Source: Corynebacterium pelargi
GTDB taxonomy: Bacteria; Actinomycetota; Actinomycetes; Mycobacteriales; Mycobacteriaceae
Direction of reading: 5' to 3'
Assembly: GCF_014635485.1 (NCBI RefSeq)
Contig: NZ_BMCX01000002.1
Coordinates: forward strand, 456,396-520,395
Length of the DNA stretch: 64,000 bases
Shown: positions 43,947-52,239 of the stretch, piece after piece
Layout of the letters: the number at the start of each line of letters is the position of its first letter
Numbering within the stretch: the stretch's first letter is position 1
Made by a program: the position numbers and the translations under genes
Notes under the pieces: generated by a model
What the model was told of the DNA's origin: nothing
What the model saw: only the letters and a program-made list of their open reading frames with translations
The model's database searches: none

Positions 43947-45005
43947 ATGGCGGTTTCTCGCACACGCGACCGTCTCGCTGCAATGCGAGGCCTCCTCAAG
44001 CGTTTCACTACGCCCTTGCTGCCAGATGATTACTCGGCAGTGCTCAATCCCTTATGGTCCACCAGGGAACTGCGCGGGCGAATTGAAGAGGTCCGCCGTC
44101 ATGGCGATGTCGTCCTTTTAGACATCACTCCCGGTTGGGGAGTGCCCACGGACTTTCAACCCGGACAATATATCGGCATCGGTGTCGAAATAGCGGGCCG
44201 ATATATCTGGCGTAGCTACTCTTTAACCAACGCGCCCAATAGCAACCAGGGTCGTTTTTCCATCGCCGTGAAGGCGGTAGAAAAAGGCAAACTCTCCAAT
44301 CACCTCATTGGCTCTGCAAGCCCAGGCACGGCCATTCGGATCGCAGCACCCGCCGGGGATTTCTACCTACCCCATCCCGTGCCTGAGAAAATTGCCTTCA
44401 TCACCGCAGGCACCGGCATCACCCCGGTGATCAGCATGCTTCGAGGCATGCAAGAACGAAAAGAATTCGCATCAAGTGACGTGGTGCTGCACCACAGCGT
44501 GCGAAGCCGCGATGATCACGTCTTTGGCGAGGTCCTTGAGCAGTTCGCACAAGATATCCGCATCATTATTCGCGAAACCTCCACCGAAGGCAGGGCGAAG
44601 GCTGAAGATCTTGAACAGCTCGTGCCAGATCTGCGCCAGAGGGAAATCTTTGCCTGCGGGCCTGCAGAAATGCTGGACCACTGGCACCAGTGGGCTGGCG
44701 AGGACGTGGCCTTGCACAGTGAGCGCTTTAGCCTCCAGCGCACAAGTGACGCCGAAGGTGGGCGGATTGAGTTTTCCAATGGCTCCCAACACACCGCAGC
44801 AAGCGGCACCACCATCTTGGAAGCAGGAGAAGCAGCAGGAGTGCCCATGCCCTTTGGCTGCCGCATGGGAATCTGCCACACCTGCGTGCGACAACTCGAA
44901 GAAGGCGAAGTGATCGACCTGGTCAGCGGTGAAACCCATGAATCAGGCGAGCGGGTGCGCACCTGCGTGAGCGTTCCCAAAGGCGATATTCGCATCCAGG
45001 CCTAA
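43947..45005 (+). CDS. Ferredoxin reductase of the acyl-CoA desaturase (FAD plus 2Fe-2S)
   Basis: 352 residues. The FNR-like module has 'WRSYSLTNAP' (FAD site) and 'AFITAGTGITPVISMLRGM' (NAD(P)H site); the C-terminal plant-type ferredoxin has 'FGCRMGICHTCVRQ' and a final Cys in 'VRTCVS'. It passes electrons from NAD(P)H to the di-iron desaturase encoded 45 bases downstream, like the Rv3230c-DesA3 pair of M. tuberculosis. ATG 43947 has AAAGG ten bases upstream. Promoter with a clear operator-like repeat at 43872-43914. Confidence 0.9.
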   Translation: MAVSRTRDRLAAMRGLLKRFTTPLLPDDYSAVLNPLWSTRELRGRIEEVRRHGDVVLLDITPGWGVPTDFQPGQYIGIGVEIAGRYIWRSYSLTNAPNSNQGRFSIAVKAVEKGKLSNHLIGSASPGTAIRIAAPAGDFYLPHPVPEKIAFITAGTGITPVISMLRGMQERKEFASSDVVLHHSVRSRDDHVFGEVLEQFAQDIRIIIRETSTEGRAKAEDLEQLVPDLRQREIFACGPAEMLDHWHQWAGEDVALHSERFSLQRTSDAEGGRIEFSNGSQHTAASGTTILEAGEAAGVPMPFGCRMGICHTCVRQLEEGEVIDLVSGETHESGERVRTCVSVPKGDIRIQA

Positions 45006-45050
45006 CACACCCCAAGAAGCTGCACACAAGAATCAGAGACGGAGCAACCC

Positions 45051-46277
45051 ATGGCGATTGACAACATCAGAGCCTATTCACACCTCAGCGATGAGGATAT
45101 TCAAGAAATCGGCAGGCGCCTCGATGCCATTAAGGCCGAAGTGACCCAAGATCTAGGCGAGCGCGATGCGGCCTATATTAAAAACCTCATTCGCTTCCAA
45201 CGCACCCTCGAAGTAGCCGGACGCGGCGTGCTGCTGTTAAGCGGCAAGAAGAAGGCCTGGGTGGCTGGCACCACCTTGTTGTCATTGTCGAAGATCCTTG
45301 AAAATCTTGAGATCGGCCACAACGTGCTGCATGGCCAATGGGACTGGATGAATGATCCCGTGATCCACTCCAGCACCTGGGAATGGGATCTGGTGTGCCC
45401 ATCGTCGCAGTGGATGCATTCGCACAACTACGTCCACCACACCTATACCAACGTCATTGGTATGGACAACGACGTGGGATATGGCGTGTTGCGCGTGACC
45501 CGCGATCGCACCTGGACTCCAATGCACGCCTTCCAGCCTGTGATCAACACCGTGCTGGCGAGCCTCTTTCAGTGGGCAGTGGGCTACTACGATGTCGAGC
45601 TTGGCAAGTACTTCGCAGGCCGGAAATCCTGGGATGAAACAGCCGAGAAGTTTTGGGAGACCACCAAGAAGGCAGGCCGGCAATCAGCCCGCGACTACCT
45701 GCTCTTCCCAGCACTTTCAGGGAAGAACTTCGTTCATACCCTCAGCGCCAATGCCACCGCGAATTTCGTGCGCTCACTGTGGGCCTATGCCGTCATCTTC
45801 TGTGGGCACTTCCCCGATGAGGCAGAAACCTTTAGCAAGGAGCAGTTTAAAAACGAAGACCACAACGAGTGGTATCTGCGCCAAATGCTTGGCTCTGCCA
45901 ACTTCCACGGCGGGAAAATCCTCACCATCTTGTCGGGCAATCTGAACTACCAGATCGAACACCACCTCTTTCCCGACATGCCCTCAAACCGCCTTGCCCA
46001 GGTGGGGCGCAAGGTGCAGGCATTATGCGTGGAATTTGATCTGCCCTATAACGTGGATAGCTTTCCCAAACAGCTCGCCAAGGTGCAAAGAACCTTGCTC
46101 AAACTCAGCTTGCCCAATAAATACCTGCGAGCAAGCCCGGATAATGCCCCCGAGGTGCGCTCAAATAAGGCCTTTGAGCCCATTGAGCATCAATTATGGG
46201 TAGGCGCTAAGCACGGCGTGCGCAAGGGCTTAAAAACTGGCCTGAAGCTGCTCAAAGAGCTAAGAAAGCGCGTTTAG
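45051..46277 (+). CDS. Membrane acyl-CoA desaturase, DesA3-like
   Basis: 408 residues. The three histidine boxes that bind the two irons are present: 'GHNVLHGQW', 'HSHNYVHHTYTN' and 'QIEHHLFPDMP'. It introduces a double bond, typically delta-9 in stearoyl-CoA, for membrane lipids and mycolate precursors, using the reductase upstream. Hydrophobic segments lie around 65-90 and 165-190 and near residue 245. The stop codon overlaps that of the convergent rsgA by four bases. Confidence 0.9.
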   Translation: MAIDNIRAYSHLSDEDIQEIGRRLDAIKAEVTQDLGERDAAYIKNLIRFQRTLEVAGRGVLLLSGKKKAWVAGTTLLSLSKILENLEIGHNVLHGQWDWMNDPVIHSSTWEWDLVCPSSQWMHSHNYVHHTYTNVIGMDNDVGYGVLRVTRDRTWTPMHAFQPVINTVLASLFQWAVGYYDVELGKYFAGRKSWDETAEKFWETTKKAGRQSARDYLLFPALSGKNFVHTLSANATANFVRSLWAYAVIFCGHFPDEAETFSKEQFKNEDHNEWYLRQMLGSANFHGGKILTILSGNLNYQIEHHLFPDMPSNRLAQVGRKVQALCVEFDLPYNVDSFPKQLAKVQRTLLKLSLPNKYLRASPDNAPEVRSNKAFEPIEHQLWVGAKHGVRKGLKTGLKLLKELRKRV

Positions 46278-47263
46278 TAAGTCTCATTGGATCGCAGTGC
46301 CACCAGAAGTTTTCGCACTGCTTCCACGCGCCTGCCGGTGGGGGAGTCCGCCTCAAAGTCATCGAGTGCGCACTGTGGATCCGCCGGTGGGCCAATATGC
46401 GTACAGCCGCGAGGGCACGCCTCAATCGCCTCTCGAAGATCATCGAATACCTCAACCACGGTATCGGCCTCCACATGGGCAAGACCGAAGGATCGAATAC
46501 CAGGGGTATCAATGATCCATCCACCCTGAGCAAGCTCAAGAGCCACCGCCTGGGTGGAGGTGTGGCGGCCTTTGCCTACTCCTGAAACCTCACCAGTTTC
46601 ACGTTGCGCCTCTGGAATAAGGCGATTGACCAAGGTGGATTTACCCACACCCGAGTGCCCAATCAGTGCCGTGCGTTTGCCCGCCACCTGCTGCATCACA
46701 GGCTCCAAAGGATCATCGACACCGCAGAGCAGCACCGGCACATCAAGGGTTTCGAATTCGGCGGCAAAGGCAGCGGGATCGGCAAGATCGGATTTGGTCA
46801 GCCCAATGATGGGCTGAAGGTTGCCTACGAACGCGGCCACCAAAGCACGCTCGATAAAACCAGCGCGTGGCTCGGGATCGGCCACCGCAGACACAATGAG
46901 CAACTGATCGGCATTAGCCACCACGATGCGCTCATAAGGGTCGGTGTCATCGGCGGTGCGCCTGAGCACGGAGGTACGTGGGGCGAGTTTGACGATCCTG
47001 GCCAGGGAACCGGGGCGACCAGAGGTATCGCCCACAATGCCAACCCTGTCACCCACTTCAACGGGGGTGCGGCCCATCTCGCGGGCCCGCATCGACACCA
47101 CCGGCTGATGCTGCCCATCGAGAACAACACCCCACCTGCCGCGGTCTTTGCTCACCACCATCCCGAATTTTGCATCCTTATGTTGGGGACGGTCCTTGGT
47201 GCGAGGGCGCGAGCCTTTGCCGGGGCGGATTTTCACATCGCTTTCATCCCAACGCCTGGCCAT
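46274..47263 (-). CDS. rsgA: Ribosome small-subunit-dependent GTPase A
   Basis: 329 residues with the circularly permuted GTPase order G4 ('GLTKSDL', about 165), G1 ('GHSGVGKSTLVNRL', about 210) and G3 ('DTPGI'), then the zinc site 'CPRGCTHIGPPADPQC'. An N-terminal OB-fold binds the ribosome. It helps late 30S maturation. It starts directly after the aroA stop on the same strand (abutting), forming an aroA-rsgA operon, and its stop overlaps the desaturase stop tail to tail. Confidence 0.93.
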   Translation of the reverse strand: MARRWDESDVKIRPGKGSRPRTKDRPQHKDAKFGMVVSKDRGRWGVVLDGQHQPVVSMRAREMGRTPVEVGDRVGIVGDTSGRPGSLARIVKLAPRTSVLRRTADDTDPYERIVVANADQLLIVSAVADPEPRAGFIERALVAAFVGNLQPIIGLTKSDLADPAAFAAEFETLDVPVLLCGVDDPLEPVMQQVAGKRTALIGHSGVGKSTLVNRLIPEAQRETGEVSGVGKGRHTSTQAVALELAQGGWIIDTPGIRSFGLAHVEADTVVEVFDDLREAIEACPRGCTHIGPPADPQCALDDFEADSPTGRRVEAVRKLLVALRSNETY

Positions 47264-48532
47264 TTAGCACTCCCTCGAATCGATCATCGCCTGCCACATC
47301 TGTGCAAAACCAGGCAGGGTCTTGGCGGTGGTTTCAATATTTTCAACCTCCACACCTGCAACCCGCAAGCCGATAATCGCCCCGGCGGTAGCCATTCGGT
47401 GATCGGCATAGGAATGCCACTGACCTTGATGCAAGGCCGCTGGTTGGATCTCCAGGGCATCCGGGTGCTCGATGCATCGCCCCCCTAGCCGGTTGATCTC
47501 GGTGGCAAGGGCAGAAAGTCGATCTGTTTCATGCCCGCGTAGGTGCGCAATATTGCTTAAACGGCTAGGGGTTTGAGCCAAAGCAGCCAGCGCAGCCACC
47601 GTGGGGGTGAGCTCGCCGATTTCCCCCATATCTTTTTCAATACCCAAAAGGGCCCCACGCTCTGGTCCAGTGACGCACAGGTTTCTGCCACGACGTTCGA
47701 TCTGGCAGCCCATTGCTTCTAAAATTCCGCGGATCTGATCGCCAGGCTGGGTGGTGCTCTCAGGCCAATTGGCAATGCAAACCTGCCCACCGCTAACCGC
47801 GGCTGCAGCCATAAAGGGCGTGGCATTGGAGAGGTCTGGTTCAATCAACCACTCCCGCGCCTGGATCGCTCCGGGCTGCACTTCCCAGACATGCGGCTCG
47901 GGTTGGGCTACCTCCACTCCCGCCTCGCGCAGCATGGCAATGGTCATATCGATATGCGGCATGCTCGGTAGGTGCGAGCCGATGTGGCGGATGCGCATTC
48001 CTTGGGCAAAGCGTGCTGCGGAAAGCAGCAGCCCGGAAAGAAATTGTGAGGAACTTGAGGCATCAATGTGTACCTCGCCGCCTTGGGGTTGGCCATCACC
48101 ATGAACCGAAAACGGCAAGGTGTTGCCGTCTACTTGCACACCGAGGCTTCTCAAGGCGTTCAAAATGGTGTCCATCGGGCGGGATTTCGCCTGCTCGTCG
48201 CCGTCGAAAAGCACGGTGCCTTGAGCAAGGGCTGCCACCGGCGGTAGAAAGCGCATGACGGTGCCGGCAAGGCCACAGTCCACGGTGCCGCCGTGGAAGG
48301 GTGCCGGGCTCACGCGGATGACGTCGCCTTCCTCGATGTCGGTGCCCATCGCTTGAAGGCCAGCGCACATCAGGGAGGAATCTCGGCTTTGGAGTGCGCC
48401 ACGGATCGTTGAAGGCCCATCAGCTAAGGCGGCAAGCACCAGGGCACGGTTGCTCATTGACTTCGAACCAGGCACAGCAACCGTGGCGCGAATGGGGGTC
48501 TGAACATGCGGTGCATTCCAAAACTTCGGCAT
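47264..48532 (-). CDS. aroA: 3-phosphoshikimate 1-carboxyvinyltransferase (EPSP synthase)
   Basis: 422 residues. '[22 protein letters not shown]' binds phosphoenolpyruvate/shikimate-3-P; '[15 protein letters not shown]', '[14 protein letters not shown]' and '[15 protein letters not shown]' are further family marks. It makes EPSP for chorismate and aromatic amino acids. The ATG at 48532 has TATTAT six bases upstream on its strand, so the mRNA is probably leaderless, from a promoter shared with the divergent SRAP gene only 18 bp away. rsgA follows immediately. Confidence 0.95.
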   Translation of the reverse strand: MPKFWNAPHVQTPIRATVAVPGSKSMSNRALVLAALADGPSTIRGALQSRDSSLMCAGLQAMGTDIEEGDVIRVSPAPFHGGTVDCGLAGTVMRFLPPVAALAQGTVLFDGDEQAKSRPMDTILNALRSLGVQVDGNTLPFSVHGDGQPQGGEVHIDASSSSQFLSGLLLSAARFAQGMRIRHIGSHLPSMPHIDMTIAMLREAGVEVAQPEPHVWEVQPGAIQAREWLIEPDLSNATPFMAAAAVSGGQVCIANWPESTTQPGDQIRGILEAMGCQIERRGRNLCVTGPERGALLGIEKDMGEIGELTPTVAALAALAQTPSRLSNIAHLRGHETDRLSALATEINRLGGRCIEHPDALEIQPAALHQGQWHSYADHRMATAGAIIGLRVAGVEVENIETTAKTLPGFAQMWQAMIDSREC

Positions 48533-48550
48533 TGTTCCATAATAAAGGCT
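48533..48550. promoter_or_regulatory. 18-bp bidirectional leaderless promoter, aroA / SRAP gene
   Basis: The whole gap is TGTTCCATAATAAAGGCT. Plus strand: CATAAT (48538-48543) ends 7 bases before ATG 48551. Minus strand: TATTAT (48544-48539) ends 6 bases before ATG 48532. The two -10 elements overlap almost completely; each would start transcription at its start codon. An AAAGG before the plus gene could also be a ribosome site. Confidence 0.65.
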
Positions 48551-49204
48551 ATGTGCGGACGCTTCGTGTTATTTACCACCGAGGATGCCCTCATCCAGGC
48601 TGCCGGTGATGCCTCAGGCTTTGCAAGGATCACGGCACCCCAAGGATTACCTCGTGCGCGCTATAACGTTGCTCCAACAACGCCGATCCCCATCTTGAGG
48701 GCACAAAGCGCCCAAGAGGCGAGCCTGGAACCTGCGCGTTGGGGATTGATTCCGCACTGGAAACAGGACGACTCAGGGCCTGCACTCTTTAACGCGCGGG
48801 CAGAAACCGTGCGAGAAAAGCCGAGCTTTCGATCTGCATTCCGCCATGGTCGCTGTGCCATCCCCATGGACGGCTATTACGAATGGCATAACAAGCAGCC
48901 CTATTGGATCAGCACCGGGGAGCTGATTTGGGTGGCGGGATTGTATGAAGACAACGATGGGCAAGTCAGTGCCACGATGATCACGACCGAGGCGCGCGAA
49001 CCACTGGATTGGATTCACCACCGAATGCCGCGCTTTTTAGCTGCCGAGCAGATCCAGCAGTGGATGCTTGGCAGTGACGAGGAAGCCGCCCAACTGCTAA
49101 TACCGGGGCCAACCCAAGGCTTTGAGGCTCAACCGGCCGATCCGGCGGTGGGCAATGTGCGAAACGACTACCCGGAGTTACTCCAGCCAGCCGGGCTGTT
49201 TTAG
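48551..49204 (+). CDS. SRAP / YedK family protein (abasic-site shield)
   Basis: 217 residues starting MCGRFVL: after loss of Met the N-terminal Cys2 is the family nucleophile. '[14 protein letters not shown]', '[12 protein letters not shown]', '[15 protein letters not shown]' and 'DGYYEWH' supply the other active-site residues (Asn, Glu). SRAP proteins form a covalent link to abasic sites in single-stranded DNA. The frame is open to 48506 but the Cys2 rule fixes the start. It is divergent from aroA with a shared promoter and overlaps ybaK by four bases at the 3' end. Confidence 0.93.
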   Translation: MCGRFVLFTTEDALIQAAGDASGFARITAPQGLPRARYNVAPTTPIPILRAQSAQEASLEPARWGLIPHWKQDDSGPALFNARAETVREKPSFRSAFRHGRCAIPMDGYYEWHNKQPYWISTGELIWVAGLYEDNDGQVSATMITTEAREPLDWIHHRMPRFLAAEQIQQWMLGSDEEAAQLLIPGPTQGFEAQPADPAVGNVRNDYPELLQPAGLF

Positions 49205-49692
49205 GCAAGAATGTCGGCGACTTTGGCGTCTAAGACCTTGAGAAAGTCCTGAGGCGTAAGCCCAATATCAAGGCCGCGTTTCCCACCTGAGACATAGATG
49301 CGCTCGAAGTCGAGGGCACGGGAATCTAATACCGTGGGCAGGCGACGCTTTTGGCCAAATGGTGAAATGCCACCGGGGATATAGCCGGTGCTGAGCTGAG
49401 CTTGGTGGGGATCGGCCATCGTGGCTTTAGAGGCGCCGAGGGCTTTGGCCATCGCCTTGAGGTTCAAGCTATTGGCCACTGGCAGGCATGCAACCGCCAA
49501 CCCCGAGGTTGATTTACCGGAAAGCTCCACGATGAGGGTCTTAAACACCTGTGTTTCGGGGAGGTTGAGCTCTTGGGCTGCTTGGGCGCCGAAGTTAGTG
49601 GTGCCGGCTTTGAAGTGGTGCACCGTATGGGCAATATCGGCTTTGATAAGCGCATTGAGCGCCGGAGTTGGTGCATGTTGTCGTTTCGCCAT
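49201..49692 (-). CDS. ybaK: Cys-tRNA(Pro) deacylase, YbaK type
   Basis: 163 residues. 'TLIVELSGKSTSGLAVACLPVANSLNLKAMAKALGASKATMADPHQAQLSTGYIPGGISPFGQKRRLPTVLD' is the YbaK/ProX editing domain, with the lysine-containing 'LIVE...' strand and the 'GYIPGGISPFG' loop. It hydrolyses mischarged Cys-tRNA(Pro). It is convergent with the SRAP gene (four-base tail overlap) and divergent from sigH across a 54-base gap. Confidence 0.92.
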   Translation of the reverse strand: MAKRQHAPTPALNALIKADIAHTVHHFKAGTTNFGAQAAQELNLPETQVFKTLIVELSGKSTSGLAVACLPVANSLNLKAMAKALGASKATMADPHQAQLSTGYIPGGISPFGQKRRLPTVLDSRALDFERIYVSGGKRGLDIGLTPQDFLKVLDAKVADILA

Positions 49693-49709
49693 GGAGCCAT
49701 TGTTACACC

Positions 49710-49729
49710 TAGACTCGAAAGAGATTCGA
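49710..49729 (+). promoter_or_regulatory. sigH upstream -10 with LexA-like inverted repeat
   Basis: TAGACT (49710-49715) is a plausible -10. TCGAA-AGAGA-TTCGA (49715-49729) overlaps the expected start site. It resembles an SOS box, but the spacer is five bases where the actinobacterial box has six. Confidence 0.4.
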
Positions 49730-49746
49730 ACACCTAAGGGAGAACT

Positions 49747-50355
49747 GTGGCTGAAAACACCAAAGAGCTACACGAGCGCTTTGAAGCTGAGGCGTTGCCG
49801 TTGCTCGACCAACTCTATGGCGGTGCGCTGCGCATGACTCGGAATCCGGCCGATGCCGAAGACCTGGTGCAAGAAACCTATATCAAGGCGTTTCAGGCTT
49901 TCGGGAGCTTTCAGCCTGGCACCAACCTCAAGGCATGGCTGTACCGAATCATGACCAACACCTACATCAACTCCTATCGCAAAAAGCAGCGCCAGCCTTC
50001 TCAATCTTCGGCCGAAGAAATTAGCGATCACCAACTATTTGCCACGTCTTCGCACGATTCCACCGGATTGGAATCTGCCGAGGTGGAGGCGCTGAAGAAC
50101 CTGCCCGATAAAGACATCGCAGAGGCGATGAACAATCTTTCGGAGGATTACCGCATGGTGGTGTATTACGCCGATGTGGAAGGCCTTGCCTATAAGGAGA
50201 TCGCTGAAATCATGGGTACTCCTCTAGGAACGGTGATGAGCAGACTGCACCGTGGAAGAAAGCAGCTCCGTGAAGCGTTGAAGGACGTAGCAGCAGAACA
50301 CGGCATTGGTGTTGCAAGTGCATCAGGTAGTGCCAACGGCAAGGGAGTGAAGTAA
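49747..50355 (+). CDS. sigH: ECF sigma factor SigH
   Basis: 202 residues. Region 2: '[62 protein letters not shown]'; region 4: '[48 protein letters not shown]'. It matches the oxidative and heat stress sigma factor SigH/SigR, held inactive by the anti-sigma factor encoded directly after it. GTG start with GGGAGA upstream. Targets in related species include thioredoxin, clp genes and whiB1-type genes. Confidence 0.95.
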   Translation: MAENTKELHERFEAEALPLLDQLYGGALRMTRNPADAEDLVQETYIKAFQAFGSFQPGTNLKAWLYRIMTNTYINSYRKKQRQPSQSSAEEISDHQLFATSSHDSTGLESAEVEALKNLPDKDIAEAMNNLSEDYRMVVYYADVEGLAYKEIAEIMGTPLGTVMSRLHRGRKQLREALKDVAAEHGIGVASASGSANGKGVK

Positions 50356-50610
50356 ATGAACGGCATGCACCGAGATTGCAATTGTGCAGAGATTCACGCC
50401 TCTATGTTTGCGCTCTTAGATGAAGAACTCAGCGCCGAGGACTGCGCGCGTTTGCGTGCTCACCTTGAGGCATGTCCGGGATGCGCTGAGCGAGTGGCCG
50501 CCGAGGTGGAGTTGCGCTCCCTGCTGCGACAATGCTGTTGCGCACCGGCGCCTTCGCGCCTCAGGCAAAAGATTACGTACTCCATCCGTGTGGAACGGCG
50601 AGAATACTAA
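50356..50610 (+). CDS. rshA: Zinc-binding anti-sigma factor RshA
   Basis: 84 residues. The ZAS signature H-x3-C-x2-C is seen as 'HLEACPGC' (about 36-43), with upstream acidic and His residues; the tail carries an extra cysteine run CCC (about 59-62). Oxidation of the cysteines releases zinc and SigH. The ATG follows the sigH stop with no gap, so the pair is co-translated. The strong hairpin at 50617-50649 follows. Confidence 0.92.
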   Translation: MNGMHRDCNCAEIHASMFALLDEELSAEDCARLRAHLEACPGCAERVAAEVELRSLLRQCCCAPAPSRLRQKITYSIRVERREY

Positions 50611-50616
50611 AAACAA

Positions 50617-50649
50617 GTGATGCCCCCAGCGAAAGGCTGGGGGCATCAC
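50617..50649. terminator. Bidirectional terminator, rshA / bL37
   Basis: A perfect 14-bp stem GTGATGCCCCCAGC/GCTGGGGGCATCAC with loop GAAAG. On the minus strand it is followed by TTGTTTTTAG, ending the bL37 transcript; on the plus strand it starts seven bases past rshA. Confidence 0.93.
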
Positions 50650-50665
50650 TGCGCTTGTCGGCTTA

Positions 50666-50740
50666 TTAAGCGTTGGGGCGCTTGCCGTGGTTTGCGCTCT
50701 TCTTGCGACGATCCTTGCGCTTACGTCCACGCTTGCTCAT
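50666..50740 (-). CDS. Ribosomal protein bL37 (24 residues)
   Basis: A very short gene missed by length cut-offs. It encodes 24 residues beginning MSKRGRKRKDRRKK and ending ANHGKRPNA, almost entirely basic. This is the actinobacterial large-subunit protein bL37 seen in mycobacterial ribosome structures. AAAGGA lies upstream of the ATG, TACACT further upstream is a candidate -10, and the transcript ends at the perfect hairpin 50617-50649. Confidence 0.9.
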   Translation of the reverse strand: MSKRGRKRKDRRKKSANHGKRPNA

Positions 50741-50810
50741 GGGTACATCCTTTGCGTTTTTCTGCGGAAAAAGTAACAGCTCACTAGTGTACCGGCTGGC
50801 ACATCGGCTA

Positions 50811-50858
50811 AGAAATTTAAAACCCCACTACCTTGCATCCGTGGTGCAGGCAGTGGGG
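50811..50858 (-). terminator. Terminator after whiB1
   Basis: CCCCACT (50823-50829) pairs with AGTGGGG (50852-50858), with weaker inner pairing; on the minus strand TTTTAAATTT follows. It lies 14 bases past the whiB1 stop and upstream of the bL37 promoter. Confidence 0.8.
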
Positions 50859-50871
50859 TAGTGGCCTGTAT

Positions 50872-51129
50872 TTAGGCGGAGATGCGGGCGCGACGACCGC
50901 GGTTCTTGCGGCGCTTGAGTGCGCGGCGCTCATCTTCGCTCATGCCGCCCCACACGCCGGCGTCCTGGCCGGTTTCGAGTGCCCAAGCCAGGCACTGGGA
51001 GGTGACGGGGCAGCGGTTGCAAACAACCTTCGCTGCGGCGACCTGAGCCAGCGCGGGGCCGGAGTTGCCAACAGGGAAGAACAGCTCGGGGTCTTCGTCG
51101 CGGCAGATTGCTTCGTGGCGCCAATCCAT
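50872..51129 (-). CDS. whiB1: WhiB1-type iron-sulfur regulator (WhcE class)
   Basis: 85 residues. It starts MDWRHEAICRDEDPELFFPVG and continues 'CNRCPVTSQCLAWALETGQDAGVWGGMSEDERRALKRR', nearly the remembered WhiB1 sequence; the four cysteines (one, then C-x2-C-x5-C) hold a [4Fe-4S] cluster that reacts with nitric oxide. The basic tail binds DNA. WhiB1 pairs with the housekeeping sigma factor; the C. glutamicum counterpart WhcE is linked to SigH stress responses, which fits the position next to sigH-rshA. AAGGAG precedes the ATG. Confidence 0.94.
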   Translation of the reverse strand: MDWRHEAICRDEDPELFFPVGNSGPALAQVAAAKVVCNRCPVTSQCLAWALETGQDAGVWGGMSEDERRALKRRKNRGRRARISA

Positions 51130-51754
51130 TGAAAGTCTCCTTGGGGTGGTAGCAGTGTTGTCACTCTAGGCAGGCTCCACGGGGTGAAGCGGCGCTGTTG
51201 AGCGCCTGCCTTTGGGCACAAAAAAGCGGCGAAGCCGCAGGTTGCCCTAGAGTTTCGGGCGAGAGCATCGTGTGGGCTCGCCTCAAGTACCCAGAAAGCA
51301 TGACATGTGAAGCTTCACTTGACTAGAGCTAAAGCCCAAAAAGTGTGCAAGCTCACAAAAATAAGGCGCTTTTATGCGGTTTTTTGGCTTGGGGGTGTGG
51401 CGAGCTTCGCAATCTTTAGAGGGTTATGCAGTGCTTTTGTAACAAAACAGAGATGCATGTGAAGTCGAGATGGTCAAATCTTGCCACAATCTTGGGGGTA
51501 CACAGAGGCTTGCAGGTGGGCAAAATGGCATGAAAGCCTGGGCGTCGAAAAGGTAAACAAAGCGCTAATCAGAGCTAAAATCCACCCCAGATCACCCCAG
51601 ATCACAGCCGCGCCACCATATGTCATATACGGCGCAATCACCCCAAGCATGTCGGCTTCGGCGCTACCCCGATCAGTGCACCGCCTGAGGGGCAACGATG
51701 AGCCTGGCAAAGAACTTCGCATCCGGATTCAAAAGCGCTAGAACAGCGAGGCGC
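51130..51754. other. Long intergenic region upstream of whiB1
   Basis: No recognisable gene on either strand; the longest frame (minus, 51474-51722, 82 codons) has no family resemblance or ribosome site. It holds the whiB1 leader with a GGCGCT-gttg-AGCGCC hairpin (51191-51206), an orphan minus-strand terminator-like hairpin (51220-51238), a possible minus-strand promoter near 51325-51355, and a doubled CACCCCAGAT (51583-51602). Confidence 0.6.
51220..51238 (-). terminator. Orphan terminator-like hairpin (minus strand)
   Basis: On the minus strand GCGGC-TTC-GCCGC is followed directly by TTTTTT. No annotated minus-strand gene lies upstream, so it may end a short non-coding RNA or shield whiB1 from read-through. 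The stem is only five base pairs. Confidence 0.5.
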
Positions 51755-51760
51755 TACACT
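51755..51760 (+). promoter_or_regulatory. Candidate -10 element of membrane-protein gene (leaderless)
   Basis: TACACT ends 8 bases before the GTG start at 51769. Confidence 0.5.
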
Positions 51761-51768
51761 AATGTGCT

Positions 51769-52203
51769 GTGAATAAAGCCCAACCTCAGCCCATGCCCCC
51801 AGCACAGGTTCGTAGTGCCGCCCTCATCGCAGCAGTGCAGTCACTGATCGGCCTTGGCTACGCAATCGTGTTGATCGTCCGTGGAATGATGGGCAAACGC
51901 GACGCCTCCATCGTCTATGAAAGTGATCAGGCCAATACCGCCGTGGGCTACGGCACCGCGATCTTTTTCATCATCGTCTTCGGCACCGTCATCTTCGCTG
52001 CCTGGCGTATGTCTCAGGGCAAGCGCTGGGGCCGCGGCCCGGTGCTCATGCTCGAACTACTCCTGGTTCCCATCACCATCTACATGTTCAAAGCGGGTGC
52101 CTGGCTGCTCGGCATCCTGGTGGGAATTAGCGCCCTGGCAGGTTTGGCCATGCTCTTTTCCGCCCCTGCCGTGCAGTGGGCTTCGGCGCGGTTTCGTCGA
52201 TAA
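51769..52203 (+). CDS. Four-helix membrane protein
   Basis: 144 residues with four hydrophobic segments (about 17-39, 60-80, 88-108, 110-133) and short polar loops; 'RMSQGKRWGRGPVLMLELLLVP' joins helices 2 and 3. I recall proteins of this kind near whiB1 in related genomes but can name no family or function. GTG start, no ribosome site, TACACT at leaderless distance. The next gene is convergent, 36 bases away. Confidence 0.7.
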   Translation: MNKAQPQPMPPAQVRSAALIAAVQSLIGLGYAIVLIVRGMMGKRDASIVYESDQANTAVGYGTAIFFIIVFGTVIFAAWRMSQGKRWGRGPVLMLELLLVPITIYMFKAGAWLLGILVGISALAGLAMLFSAPAVQWASARFRR

Positions 52204-52239
52204 GCAAAAAGCCACGAAGCCCAAGCGGTCTAGGGATCC

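Noticed and set aside
49715-49729. Canonical LexA SOS box
   Set aside because: Spacing between TCGAA and TTCGA is five, not six bases, so it was listed only as LexA-like.
51474-51722. 82-codon minus-strand frame upstream of whiB1
   Set aside because: One hydrophobic stretch but no ribosome site, no family resemblance and atypical composition; kept only as part of the intergenic description.
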